Part shown: positions 1-6,729 of the stretch, in pieces
Layout: every line of letters starts with the position of its first letter
Position numbering within the stretch: the first letter of the stretch is position 1
Origin: UKL13-2 sp040379385
GTDB lineage: Bacteria; Pseudomonadota; Gammaproteobacteria; Burkholderiales; Usitatibacteraceae
Direction: 5' to 3'
Length of the DNA stretch: 9,872 bases
Assembly (NCBI GenBank): GCA_040379385.1
Contig: JBEILF010000092.1
Coordinates: forward strand, 1 to 9,872
Notes under the pieces: generated by a model
Seen by the model: the letters and a program-made list of their open reading frames with translations, nothing else
The model's database searches: none
Told to the model about the DNA's origin: nothing
Program-made: the position numbers and the translations under genes

Positions 1-78
1 AACCCGCACGTCGTGCGCTTTTGGATCATTACGATGATGCTGGTGTTGTTTGGATTGTCGACGTTGAAGCTGAGGTAG
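1..78 (+). CDS. mraY: MraY, C-terminal end (phospho-MurNAc-pentapeptide transferase), 5' truncated by window edge
   Basis: The first 25 codons read NPHVVRFWIITMMLVLFGLSTLKLR and then TAG. This matches the conserved C-terminus of proteobacterial MraY (VRFWII....VL.GL.TLK.R), which forms the last transmembrane helix and a short cytoplasmic tail. MraY transfers phospho-MurNAc-pentapeptide from UDP to undecaprenyl phosphate in the inner membrane, giving lipid I. Only the tail is present, so catalytic residues cannot be checked. Its position immediately upstream of murD is the standard dcw order and supports the call. Unusually, a 357-nt gap follows, where mraY and murD are normally close together. 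Confidence 0.9.
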   Translation, partial: NPHVVRFWIITMMLVLFGLSTLKLR

Positions 79-146
79 GTGACGTAGGTGAGGGATGAGG
101 CTTTAGGGGTGAGGCGTTAGAGGTGGAGATGGAAATTTCCAAAATT

Positions 147-172
147 GTCATCGCGGCGGAGGCCGGGATGAC
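147..172. repeat. REP-like imperfect palindrome
   Basis: The 26-nt block begins gtcatc and ends gatgac. These form 6 pairs, then one G-G mismatch, then 4 more pairs (cggc/gccg) around a small ggag loop. The form, gtcat(c)...gaggccggGATGAC, resembles the dispersed palindromes of the GTCATCCCGGC...GGGATGAC type found between genes in many proteobacteria. Family membership is inferred from the pattern; copy number in the genome cannot be seen here. A perfect palindrome, ggaaatttcc, lies just upstream at 131-140. Confidence 0.6.
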
Positions 173-354
173 AGGGTTGGCTGCGGTAGGCCGCTTGCAG
201 CAACGCGCAATGCGGGAAGTTGGATGGAGCAGGCGTTGTCCCGGAAGTGCAATGCGTTCTTTCCGGGCTACGGCGCTGAGGTAGTCGAGGAGTGAGTGAT
301 GGCGGGTTTTAACGCCGCGACTGGGTTGAAGCGAAAGTAAAAGGCAAGTAGTGA

Positions 355-390
355 CGGGCGTTTCCAAGCACTTTGTGCTGAAAACGCCCG
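355..390. repeat. Strong hairpin in the mraY-murD spacer
   Basis: cgggcgttt (355-363) pairs perfectly with aaacgcccg (382-390). Inside, agcac (367-371) pairs with gtgct (375-379) around a ttt loop. There is no U-tract after it, so it is not a classical terminator. The right arm can alternatively pair with tggcgggtttt at 300-310 (partners 381-384 and 387-393, with a 2-nt bulge), giving a competing larger hairpin. It lies 45 nt upstream of the murD start, so it could act as an mRNA stability element or simply be the core of an inserted palindromic repeat. Confidence 0.6.
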
Positions 391-435
391 CCAATAAACG
401 CGTTTCACTATTCGATGAAGTGACGAGGCAACGGG

Positions 436-1833
436 GTGAATTGGCATGACAAAAGCGTACTTATTCTTGGCGCGGGTGACACCGGCCTCTCCGTCGTCGG
501 CCACCTCCGAAGACTGGGTGCTCGTGTGCGAGTCGCCGATAGCCGAGACCGACCTCCCGGAGCCGACGACATCAGAAGTCTTGGTTGCGAGCTCGTCACC
601 GGACCATGGACAGACGGCCTCTTTAGCGACGCCGAACTCGTTGTTGCAAGCCCGGGCGTGGCCGTTGCGGGGCCCGCGTGTGACCCGGCCATCAAGAGGG
701 CCATTGCGGCGGGGAAAAAGTTCGTTGGGGACATCGAGCTTTTTGCGTGGAAGCAAAATGAAATAACAGGAACGAAACCGAAAGTGATTGGCGTTACCGG
801 CTCAAATGGGAAATCGACAGTGACCGCAATGACGGGCGCGATGTGCGCTGCTGCCGATCTTCAGACGGTCGTGGCCGGCAATATCGGTCTGCCGATACTG
901 GACGCACTCGCGATGGCCGAGTCTTCTGGGCAGCCGGATGTGTACGTGATCGAGCTGTCGTCTTTTCAATTGGAAATGACATCTTCGTTGCATCTTGATG
1001 CTGCGACCATGCTGAATCTTTCGCAGGATCACTTGGATCGTTACGATTCAATGCAAGCTTATGCCGCTGCCAAGCAGCGAATCTTTTTGCATGCGACACG
1101 CCAAGTTGTCAATCGTCATGATGCAGTTTCCATGTCGATGAAAGAACCACACTGTGCTTGTGCGAGTTTCGGCTTGGATCGACCAACCAAAGAGAAAAAT
1201 TTTGGATTGGTCGATGGCTGGCTGGTTCGTGGCTCAACGCGCTTGATGCCATTAGCAGAGCTGCCCGTCGCTGGTTTACATAACGCCGCCAATGCGCTTG
1301 CGGCATTTGCACTTTGCGATGCGATCGGTGTCGATTTGACGAAGGCGTCGCGAGGACTGAAGTCCTTCGCCGGGCTACCACATCGCAGTGCACGGGTCGC
1401 GGTGATTCACGGGGTCACGTTTCTGAATGATTCCAAAGGCACGAACGTTGGCTCCACCGTAGCCGCGTTGAATGGCATGACTACTGCCACCATTCTGATT
1501 GCTGGCGGCGAAGGCAAACAACAGGACTTCACCCCGCTTGTGGAGCCGATTAGGCGGTGGGCAAAGGCCGTGGTGTTGATCGGCAAAGACGCGCGACAAA
1601 TCGAGTCGGCAATTGCGCCTTCACATGTGCCTTGTTTGCACGCCGCGGATATGGACGCGGCAGTGCGTACAGCGTTTGCACATGCTTCCGCGGGCGACAC
1701 TGTGTTGTTATCGCCGGCGTGTGCGAGTTTCGACATGTTCAACAACTACAAACATCGCGGTGAAGTTTTTGCAGCCTCGGTTTCGTCATTGGCGCAGTCG
1801 GTGGTAATGACCGAGGGTTATCGCAATGCTTAG
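436..1833 (+). CDS. murD: UDP-N-acetylmuramoyl-L-alanine--D-glutamate ligase (MurD)
   Basis: This cytoplasmic ATP-dependent ligase adds D-glutamate to UDP-MurNAc-L-Ala. The protein has 465 residues, slightly longer than E. coli MurD (about 438). The N-terminal nucleotide-sugar binding fold has LGAGDTGLS (11-19). The Mur ligase P-loop is GVTGSNGKST (119-128). The central domain carries ELSSFQLE (173-180) and NLSQDHLDRY (194-203). The C-terminal D-Glu binding domain has NDSKGTNVGST (331-341) and LSPACASFD (425-433). All are family signatures. The start is a GTG at 436 with GAGG at 425-428, 7 nt upstream; the N-terminus MNWHDKSVLILGAGDTG fits the family length there. The last 8 nt overlap ftsW, implying translational coupling. 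The unusual feature is upstream, where a 357-nt hairpin-rich gap separates it from mraY. Confidence 0.96.
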   Translation: MNWHDKSVLILGAGDTGLSVVGHLRRLGARVRVADSRDRPPGADDIRSLGCELVTGPWTDGLFSDAELVVASPGVAVAGPACDPAIKRAIAAGKKFVGDIELFAWKQNEITGTKPKVIGVTGSNGKSTVTAMTGAMCAAADLQTVVAGNIGLPILDALAMAESSGQPDVYVIELSSFQLEMTSSLHLDAATMLNLSQDHLDRYDSMQAYAAAKQRIFLHATRQVVNRHDAVSMSMKEPHCACASFGLDRPTKEKNFGLVDGWLVRGSTRLMPLAELPVAGLHNAANALAAFALCDAIGVDLTKASRGLKSFAGLPHRSARVAVIHGVTFLNDSKGTNVGSTVAALNGMTTATILIAGGEGKQQDFTPLVEPIRRWAKAVVLIGKDARQIESAIAPSHVPCLHAADMDAAVRTAFAHASAGDTVLLSPACASFDMFNNYKHRGEVFAASVSSLAQSVVMTEGYRNA

Positions 1834-3025
1834 CGCAATCAAGACAGGAATATTTCAACGTGATGCTAGGCCGGGAAAAGCGACGTCGCGCGCACCAGTC
1901 GATCTCGTCTTGCTTTGGAGTGTCGTATTGCTGTTGTCAATCGGCTTTGTGATGGTTTATTCAGCGTCAATCATGACGGCCGAAACCATGAAAGCAACCG
2001 GTTATCGCGGAACCTACTTTCTGCTGCGTCATGGGGTGTACTTGATCGTCGGCGTGATGGCCGCAATCGTAGTTTTTCAAATTCCCATGGCGCTATGGCA
2101 GCGCGCTGCGCCCTTTCTGTTTATGGCGGGTGGTCTCTTGCTCGTGCTCGTTCTCATCCCGGGTATTGGAAATTTTGTGAACGGCTCGCGGCGCTGGATC
2201 AATCTCGGTTTCATGACCATGCAGCCCTCAGAACTGATGAAGTTGCTGACCGTGATTTATGCCGCTGACTACACGGTCCGTAAAGCGGCATTCATGGATG
2301 ACTTTAAGAAAGGCTTTTTGCCGATGTTCTCGGTGATGGTCTTTATGGCTGCGCTGTTGTTGGGGCAGCCTGATTTTGGCGCATTGGTAGTCATCACTTC
2401 GATTGCCATGTCGATCCTGTTTTTGGGCGGACTCAATTGGCGGGTATTTGCCGCATTGATGGTGTTGCTCGCGGGCGCGTTTGTCGTACTCATTGTGTCG
2501 TCGCCTTATCGACTGCAACGTATCTTGGGTTTTATGGATCCGTGGGCTGACCCGTTCGGCAAGGGTTACCAGCTTTCGCACTCGTTGATCGCGTTTGGGC
2601 GGGGAGAATGGCTCGGCGTCGGGCTGGGTGCATCGGTCGAAAAACTTTTCTACCTGCCGGAGGCACACACCGATTTCTTATTGGCGGTAATCGGTGAAGA
2701 GTTAGGCTTTATCGGCATCGCGGTTGTGATCGCACTCTTCGTCACGTTTATCTATCGCACATTTATGGTCGGTCGTGAAGCGATGGTGCGTGAACGCTAC
2801 TTCGCTGCGTTGGTCGCACAGGGCATCGGCGTTTGGCTTTCGGTTCAAGCCTTTATCAATATGGGTGTGAACATGGGGTTGTTGCCGACAAAAGGATTGA
2901 CGCTGCCGTTCCTGTCATTTGGCGGAACTGGCGTGTTGATGAATTGTGTCGCAGTCGCGGTGCTGCTCAGAATTGATTTTGAGAACCGTGCGATATCTGC
3001 CTCTGCGCGCAAGGGGGTGCTGTAG
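1826..3025 (+). CDS. ftsW: FtsW, septal peptidoglycan glycosyltransferase of the SEDS family
   Basis: FtsW is an inner-membrane polymerase that, with its partner transpeptidase FtsI/PBP3, builds septal glycan strands from lipid II. The 399-residue protein has a short cytoplasmic N-terminus (to about residue 26) and many hydrophobic helices, consistent with the ten-helix SEDS fold. Motifs visible are SRRWINLGFMTMQPSELMK (121-139), GQPDFGA (180-186), the extracellular loop YRLQRILGFMDPWADPFGKGYQ (228-249), EAHTDFLLAVIGEELGFIG (279-297) and PTKGLTLPFLSFGGTG (354-369). Asp283 in the EAHTDF motif corresponds to the essential SEDS aspartate. ATG at 1826 lies inside the end of murD, with GAGGG at 1813-1817 as ribosome binding site. 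murG follows 2 nt after the stop. FtsW rather than RodA is supported by the dcw position and the EAHTDF context. Confidence 0.96.
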   Translation: MLSAIKTGIFQRDARPGKATSRAPVDLVLLWSVVLLLSIGFVMVYSASIMTAETMKATGYRGTYFLLRHGVYLIVGVMAAIVVFQIPMALWQRAAPFLFMAGGLLLVLVLIPGIGNFVNGSRRWINLGFMTMQPSELMKLLTVIYAADYTVRKAAFMDDFKKGFLPMFSVMVFMAALLLGQPDFGALVVITSIAMSILFLGGLNWRVFAALMVLLAGAFVVLIVSSPYRLQRILGFMDPWADPFGKGYQLSHSLIAFGRGEWLGVGLGASVEKLFYLPEAHTDFLLAVIGEELGFIGIAVVIALFVTFIYRTFMVGREAMVRERYFAALVAQGIGVWLSVQAFINMGVNMGLLPTKGLTLPFLSFGGTGVLMNCVAVAVLLRIDFENRAISASARKGVL

Positions 3026-3027
3026 GT

Positions 3028-4128
3028 ATGAAGACGGCACTCATCATGGCGGCGGGCACTGGCGGACACATCTATCCTGGAATTGCGATTGCACAGGTGC
3101 TGGAAACACGCGGCTTTAATATCGTATGGCTCGCCACACCCAACGGCATGGAACACAAACTCGTGGGCAAGGTCGGCTACCCGATTGAAGTGGTTGCGAT
3201 GTCGGGTGTCCGCGGTAAGGGCAAGGCGGCTTGGCTGACATTACCGTTTGTGTTGTTACGTGCATTCTGGCAGTCGCTCGCAGTATTGCGCCGCGTGAAG
3301 CCAGATGTGGTTATCTCAATGGGCGGCTACATCGCCTTTCCCGGCGGCATGATGGCGGTGCTGCTTGGTAAACCGTTGGTGGTGCACGAGCCGGGTGCAC
3401 ACGCCGGGCTCACGAATCGTGTGCTGGCCCTGATCGCAGACCGAGTGTTGGTGGGCTTTCCCAAGTCATTTGACCAAGTGCCCCACAACCGTATCGCGAA
3501 GTTATTGCCGAAGCCGGATCGTGTGGAATGGCTTGGCACGCCGGTGCGAGAAGACATTACGAAGTTGTCTCTACCGAGCGAACGGTCTGCGGGTCGCAGC
3601 GGCCCGTTGCGTTTGCTGGTGGTTGGCGGCAGTCTAGGCGCGAAAACGATGAATGACTTGATCGTCGCCGCCGTCGCGACCATCCCGCCGGACCAACGGC
3701 CGGAAGTGGTGCACCAGTCTGGTGAAAAGAATTATGCAGATTTGGTGAAGGCCTATGGAATCGCAAAAGTGCAGGCCGAGGTCAAGCCGTTTATCGATGA
3801 TATGGCGGCGATGTACACATGGTGTGACGTGATCATTTGTCGGGCGGGCGCCATCACCGTTGCCGAACTCGCCGCGGCCGGTGTGGCCAGCATCTTGATT
3901 CCGTTGCCTTGGTTTGTTGCCGAAGAGCAACTCGCGAATGCTAAGTTTCTCGCTGACGCAGGTGCGGGTCTGTTGGTCAATCAGAAGACAGAGACGGCGC
4001 AAGGGCTCGCGCAAAAAATTGCTTCGATGACGCGCGAGAAGGCGGTTGCGATGGCGACCATAGCCAGAAGCCTTGGTAAGCCGGATGCGACTGTCGCTTG
4101 CGCTGAAATCTGCGGGGGTTTGGCATGA
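3028..4128 (+). CDS. murG: MurG, lipid II-forming UDP-GlcNAc transferase
   Basis: MurG is a peripheral membrane GT28 glycosyltransferase that adds GlcNAc from UDP-GlcNAc to lipid I on the cytoplasmic face. It has 366 residues, normal for the family. The N-terminal Rossmann domain starts MKTALIMAAGTGGHIYPG (glycine loop 9-18, His14) and has VKPDVVISMGGYIAFPG (90-106). A linker VEWLGTPVRE (166-175) leads to the C-terminal domain with LLVVGGSLGAKTMND (196-210), CRAGAITVAELAAAG (271-285, Glu280 being the expected UDP-GlcNAc contact) and EEQLANAKFL (299-308). The usual HEQNxxAGLTN segment reads HEPGAHAGLTN at 120-130. This may be a lineage variant. ATG at 3028 is preceded by AAGGGGG at 3011-3017. 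The stop overlaps an ATG (ATGA, 4125-4128) that is now the start of a broken duplicate of murC. Confidence 0.95.
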   Translation: MKTALIMAAGTGGHIYPGIAIAQVLETRGFNIVWLATPNGMEHKLVGKVGYPIEVVAMSGVRGKGKAAWLTLPFVLLRAFWQSLAVLRRVKPDVVISMGGYIAFPGGMMAVLLGKPLVVHEPGAHAGLTNRVLALIADRVLVGFPKSFDQVPHNRIAKLLPKPDRVEWLGTPVREDITKLSLPSERSAGRSGPLRLLVVGGSLGAKTMNDLIVAAVATIPPDQRPEVVHQSGEKNYADLVKAYGIAKVQAEVKPFIDDMAAMYTWCDVIICRAGAITVAELAAAGVASILIPLPWFVAEEQLANAKFLADAGAGLLVNQKTETAQGLAQKIASMTREKAVAMATIARSLGKPDATVACAEICGGLA

Positions 4129-4160
4129 AACATAAAGTCAAACATCTCTATTTCATCGCA
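4117..4160 (+). repeat. Direct repeat copy A: relic of the murC start
   Basis: The sequence from ggtttggcatgaaac through tttcatcgca is repeated 139 nt downstream at 4256-4300. The two copies differ only by T/C at 4149/4288 and one missing G near the end (atcgca against atcggca). Copy A spans the last codons of murG and encodes MKHKVKHLYFIA, the start of MurC, before continuing into unrelated sequence. The ATG of this copy (4125) overlaps the murG stop in an ATGA arrangement. Confidence 0.9.
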
Positions 4161-4274
4161 GGTTTACGCCGCAATCGCAAGCCGATTGCCGGGGTTGAAA
4201 AATGCGGCGGCTCCGCGCGCAATTTGCGCGCCGCCACCAATGCCGCAGCAGGGAAGGTTTGGCATGAAACATAA
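4125..4274 (+). pseudogene. Truncated murC start, 49-codon frame bridging murG and murC
   Basis: The frame opens at an ATG overlapping the murG stop (ATGA). It encodes MKHKVKHLYFIA, identical to the first 11 residues of real MurC except His9 replaced by Tyr and Gly12 replaced by Ala. It then runs into GLRRNRKPIAGVEKCGG and further unrelated residues, and ends at TAA 4272-4274, just inside real murC. The 139-nt offset from the true start is not a multiple of three, so the frame cannot extend into MurC. It is most simply a relic of the ancestral, murG-coupled murC start left after duplication or insertion. Its translation could still carry ribosomes from murG to the murC start at 4264. It is not expected to make a functional ligase. 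Confidence 0.7.
4206..4235. repeat. GC-rich hairpin upstream of murC
   Basis: ggcg (4206-4209) pairs with cgcc (4232-4235), and gcgcgc (4215-4220) pairs with gcgcgc (4226-4231), around an aattt loop with a 5-nt bulge on the 5' side. A further outer pairing, tgcggc (4203-4208) with gccgca (4242-4247), is an alternative. It sits 18 nt upstream of the murC ribosome binding site and has no U-tract, so it is unlikely to terminate transcription but might modulate murC translation. It lies in the segment that separates the two copies of the murC start. Confidence 0.5.
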
Positions 4275-4300
4275 AGTCAAACATCTCCATTTCATCGGCA
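4256..4300 (+). repeat. Direct repeat copy B: the functional murC start
   Basis: This is the second copy of the repeat at 4117-4160, containing the ATG at 4264 that opens full-length murC. The AAGG of its ribosome binding site (4254-4257) straddles the left edge of the repeat, 6 nt before the ATG, so a new binding site is available even though the murG overlap was lost. Confidence 0.88.
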
Positions 4301-5682
4301 TTGGCGGCTCCGGCATGTCAGGTATCGCCGAGGTGCTGCTCAATTTGGGCTACTCTGTGAGCGGCTCCGATTTGTCCGACAGTGCGACCGTTAAGCGCCT
4401 CAAGTCATTAGGGGCGAAAGTGCTGACAGGGCATGCTGCCAGCAATATCGTCGGCGCCGATGTTGTTGTGATATCTAGCGCGGTGAAGGCCGACAATCCT
4501 GAAGTCGTCGCGGCAAAGGCCGCGCAGGTTCCGGTCGTACCGCGCGCCATGATGCTGGCCGAGTTGATGCGATTCAAACAGGGTATTGCCGTTGCCGGTA
4601 CCCACGGCAAAACGACAACTACATCACTCATCTCGCATGTGTTGGCCGAAGCTGGGCTTGATCCAACAGTCGTGATCGGTGGCCGTCTGAATTCGATAGG
4701 CACAAATGCCAAGCTTGGTAGCGGCGAATACTTGATTGCTGAGGCAGATGAATCCGATGCGTCATTTTTGTATCTGCAACCCATCATGGCGGTGGTGACC
4801 AACATAGATCAGGATCACATGGATACTTACGATCACGACTTCGCTAAATTGAAGTCGGCGTTTGTTGAGTTTCTGGAACACCTGCCGTTTTATGGGCTTG
4901 CGGTGGTCTGCGCAGATGATCCGAATGTCCGAGCAATTGTGCCGCGTTTGACAAAACCGGTGCGCACTTATGGCTTCAACGAAGGCGCGGATCTTCGTGC
5001 GGTCAACGTCCGGGCGATACATGGCCGTATGCATTTCACCGCCACCTCCGCGTCTGGCAGAACCGGCGACAAAAAAGTGCTCGACTGTGAGCTAAATCTC
5101 GCCGGGACACACAATGTATTGAACGCACTCTCGGCGATCGCGATTGCGCGCGAGATTGGCGTCGAAGATGCCGTCATCTCCCGTGCGCTCGCAAGTTTTG
5201 GCGGTGTCGGCAGACGATTCCAGCGATACGGCGAAATTGCCTGTGGCGGTGAAAACAACACTGGCACGTTTACCTTAATCGATGACTACGGCCACCATCC
5301 GGCGGAAATGGCTGCGGTACTTGCGGCAGCGCGCGGTGCATTTCCCGGTCGCCGGTTGTTTCTCGCGTTTCAACCGCATCGTTATACACGCACCCGTGAC
5401 TTGTTTGAGGACTTCGTCAAGGTGATGTCGACCGCCGACGAAGTGGTGCTCGCGGACGTGTATGCCGCAGGTGAGGCACCGATTGTGGCGGCCGACGGAC
5501 GGGCGCTTATGCGCGCCATGCGAGTGGCGGGGAAGGTTGAGCCACATTTTGTTGCAACACCCGCCGAGATTCCCGACGCCATCCGTGCCCGAGTGAAGGC
5601 GGGTGACGTGGTGATTACCATGGGCGCGGGTTCCGTCAGCGGTGTCGCACCCACTCTCGCAGGATCCGGGGGCGGCGAATGA
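4264..5682 (+). CDS. murC: UDP-N-acetylmuramate--L-alanine ligase (MurC)
   Basis: This cytoplasmic ATP-dependent ligase adds the first amino acid, L-Ala, to UDP-MurNAc. The 472-residue length is normal. The N-terminal UDP-MurNAc domain has HFIGIGGSGMSGIAEVL (9-25) and SGSDLSDS (33-40). The P-loop is AGTHGKTTTT (111-120). The central domain carries EADESDASF (160-168) and NIDQDHMDTYD (180-190). The C-terminal domain has GRRFQRYG (316-323), DDYGHHPAE (340-348) and FQPHRYTRT (369-377). All are diagnostic of MurC. ATG 4264 is chosen because the protein then begins at the conserved MKHKVKHLHFIGIGG and GGGAAGG lies 6 nt before it. The open frame extends upstream to a TTG at 4186, but that part is not MurC-like. 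The stop overlaps murB (ATGA). The unusual part is the duplicated 5' end upstream. Confidence 0.96.
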   Translation: MKHKVKHLHFIGIGGSGMSGIAEVLLNLGYSVSGSDLSDSATVKRLKSLGAKVLTGHAASNIVGADVVVISSAVKADNPEVVAAKAAQVPVVPRAMMLAELMRFKQGIAVAGTHGKTTTTSLISHVLAEAGLDPTVVIGGRLNSIGTNAKLGSGEYLIAEADESDASFLYLQPIMAVVTNIDQDHMDTYDHDFAKLKSAFVEFLEHLPFYGLAVVCADDPNVRAIVPRLTKPVRTYGFNEGADLRAVNVRAIHGRMHFTATSASGRTGDKKVLDCELNLAGTHNVLNALSAIAIAREIGVEDAVISRALASFGGVGRRFQRYGEIACGGENNTGTFTLIDDYGHHPAEMAAVLAAARGAFPGRRLFLAFQPHRYTRTRDLFEDFVKVMSTADEVVLADVYAAGEAPIVAADGRALMRAMRVAGKVEPHFVATPAEIPDAIRARVKAGDVVITMGAGSVSGVAPTLAGSGGGE

Positions 5683-6608
5683 TGGCAACAGCAACACAGA
5701 TGCCCGTCGTGAAGGTTGCGATCAGGGGCGAAGTTCGCCATAACGAATCCATGGCAAAACACGTATCATGGCGCGCCGGCGGCACCGCCAAAACATTCTT
5801 CAAGCCAGCCGATCTCGAAGACCTTCGCGCATTTTTGCCAACGATTGCGCCGTGCGAAAAAATTCTCATGCTCGGGCTGGGGAGTAACTTGCTGGTGCGC
5901 GACGGCGGTTACCACGGAACAGTCATCCTCACCACGCCGATGCTCGGCGGCATCGCGTTGGACGCAAGTGATAAACATATTGTCGTGGCAGGTGCAGGTG
6001 CGGCGTCCCCACACGTTGCCAAGTTTGCAGCGAGGAATCACCTCGCGGGTGCCGAGTGGTTGGCTGGCGTGCCGGGCACCATCGGTGGTGCGCTCGCCAT
6101 GAATGCGGGATGTTATGGCACCGAAACGTGGGAGCAAGTGGTCGATTGCCAAACACTTGATCGATGCAGCGTCATTCACACCCGGACTGCTGCAGACTTT
6201 GAGATTGGCTATCGGCACGTTGAGACACTTGTGGCAGATCGTGAGGAGCTGTTTGTTGCGGCGCGGTTCCACTTTGAAGCAGGGGACGCCGACACTGCGC
6301 AGGCACGCATCAAAGAACTGTTGGCAAAACGAATGGCCTCCCAGCCGCTCGATAAGCCGAATGCCGGCTCAACCTTCCGCAATCCACCGGGAGACCATGC
6401 CGCCCGTCTTATCGAGTCGTGTGGGCTGAAGGGATACACCATTGGTGGCGCTCAGGTATCGCTGAAGCACGCGAACTTCATCGTCAATCTCGGCGGCGCA
6501 AGCGCCAAGGACATAGAAAGCTTGATTAATCACATGCGTGACACGGTGCGGGAAAAAACTGGCGTAGAACTCATTCAGGAAGTCCGGATTGTTGGAGAGA
6601 TGGCGTGA
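5679..6608 (+). CDS. murB: UDP-N-acetylenolpyruvoylglucosamine reductase (MurB)
   Basis: MurB is a cytoplasmic FAD enzyme that uses NADPH to reduce UDP-GlcNAc-enolpyruvate to UDP-MurNAc, the substrate of MurC. The 309-residue protein has FAD-binding motifs GLGSNLLVRDGG (66-77) and AGVPGTIGGALAMNAGCYG (129-147), the substrate segment FEIGYRHV (174-181, with Arg179), the catalytic serine region NAGSTFRNP (228-236, Ser231) and ESCGLKGYTIGGAQVSLKHANFIVN (246-270), ending in LIQEVRIVGE with Glu301 as the expected second catalytic residue. The compact C-terminal form resembles type II MurB rather than the longer E. coli type I enzyme of about 342 residues. The start ATG 5679 overlaps the murC stop. 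ATG 5682 immediately after could also be used, as could later in-frame starts. A 384-nt gap with an inverted-repeat element follows before ddl. Confidence 0.95.
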   Translation: MMATATQMPVVKVAIRGEVRHNESMAKHVSWRAGGTAKTFFKPADLEDLRAFLPTIAPCEKILMLGLGSNLLVRDGGYHGTVILTTPMLGGIALDASDKHIVVAGAGAASPHVAKFAARNHLAGAEWLAGVPGTIGGALAMNAGCYGTETWEQVVDCQTLDRCSVIHTRTAADFEIGYRHVETLVADREELFVAARFHFEAGDADTAQARIKELLAKRMASQPLDKPNAGSTFRNPPGDHAARLIESCGLKGYTIGGAQVSLKHANFIVNLGGASAKDIESLINHMRDTVREKTGVELIQEVRIVGEMA

Positions 6609-6729
6609 GCGCTTCATTGATGAGAAACGAAACACTATTGTTGGCGGACTTCTTCAGGCATTTTTGCCGGAAAACAACGGCCGATATTAGACATGACCTA
6701 AGTGTTAATTCGGAATTTCATCCGCTGCA

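Larger units (their letters stand above)
79..435. other. mraY-murD spacer, hairpin-rich, no convincing gene
   Basis: This 357-nt stretch separates two genes that are usually nearly adjacent. It begins with G-rich near-repeats: gtaggtga at 75-82 and 84-91, and gatgaggctttag (94-106) beside ggtgaggcgttag (108-120), 11 of 13 identical. It then holds several inverted repeats: a REP-like palindrome at 147-172, a cccggaa/ttccggg 7-bp stem at 240-246/261-267, and a strong hairpin at 355-390. The longest + strand frame I can make is 51 codons (129-284), with no recognisable protein. The 121-residue minus-strand frame across the region has no recognisable domain either. I see no convincing -10/-35 promoter pair. 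The best reading is an accessory or repeat-derived insertion in the operon, possibly affecting mRNA stability. Confidence 0.6.

Noticed and set aside
129..284. 51-codon plus-strand frame starting MEISKIVIAAEAG
   Set aside because: AGAGG lies upstream, but the product is not recognisable and its codons run through the REP-like palindrome at 147-172; not enough to call a gene.
29..394. 121-residue minus-strand open frame in the mraY-murD spacer
   Set aside because: No ribosome binding site or domain seen; the frame is Ser/Thr/Pro-rich low complexity and covers the palindromes, opposite to the operon. Likely chance in GC-rich repeat sequence.
79..435. CRISPR-like or tRNA-like structure in the spacer
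   Set aside because: Repeats are inverted and unevenly spaced, not regular direct repeats with spacers, and no cloverleaf or T-loop pattern was found.
2228..2668. 146-residue minus-strand frame opposite ftsW
   Set aside because: Shadow of ftsW; charged low-complexity translation without a recognisable domain.
4186..4263. Upstream TTG start for murC adding 26 residues
   Set aside because: The added residues (MPGLKNAAAPRAICAPPP...) are unlike MurC, and ATG 4264 has a good ribosome binding site and the conserved N-terminus.
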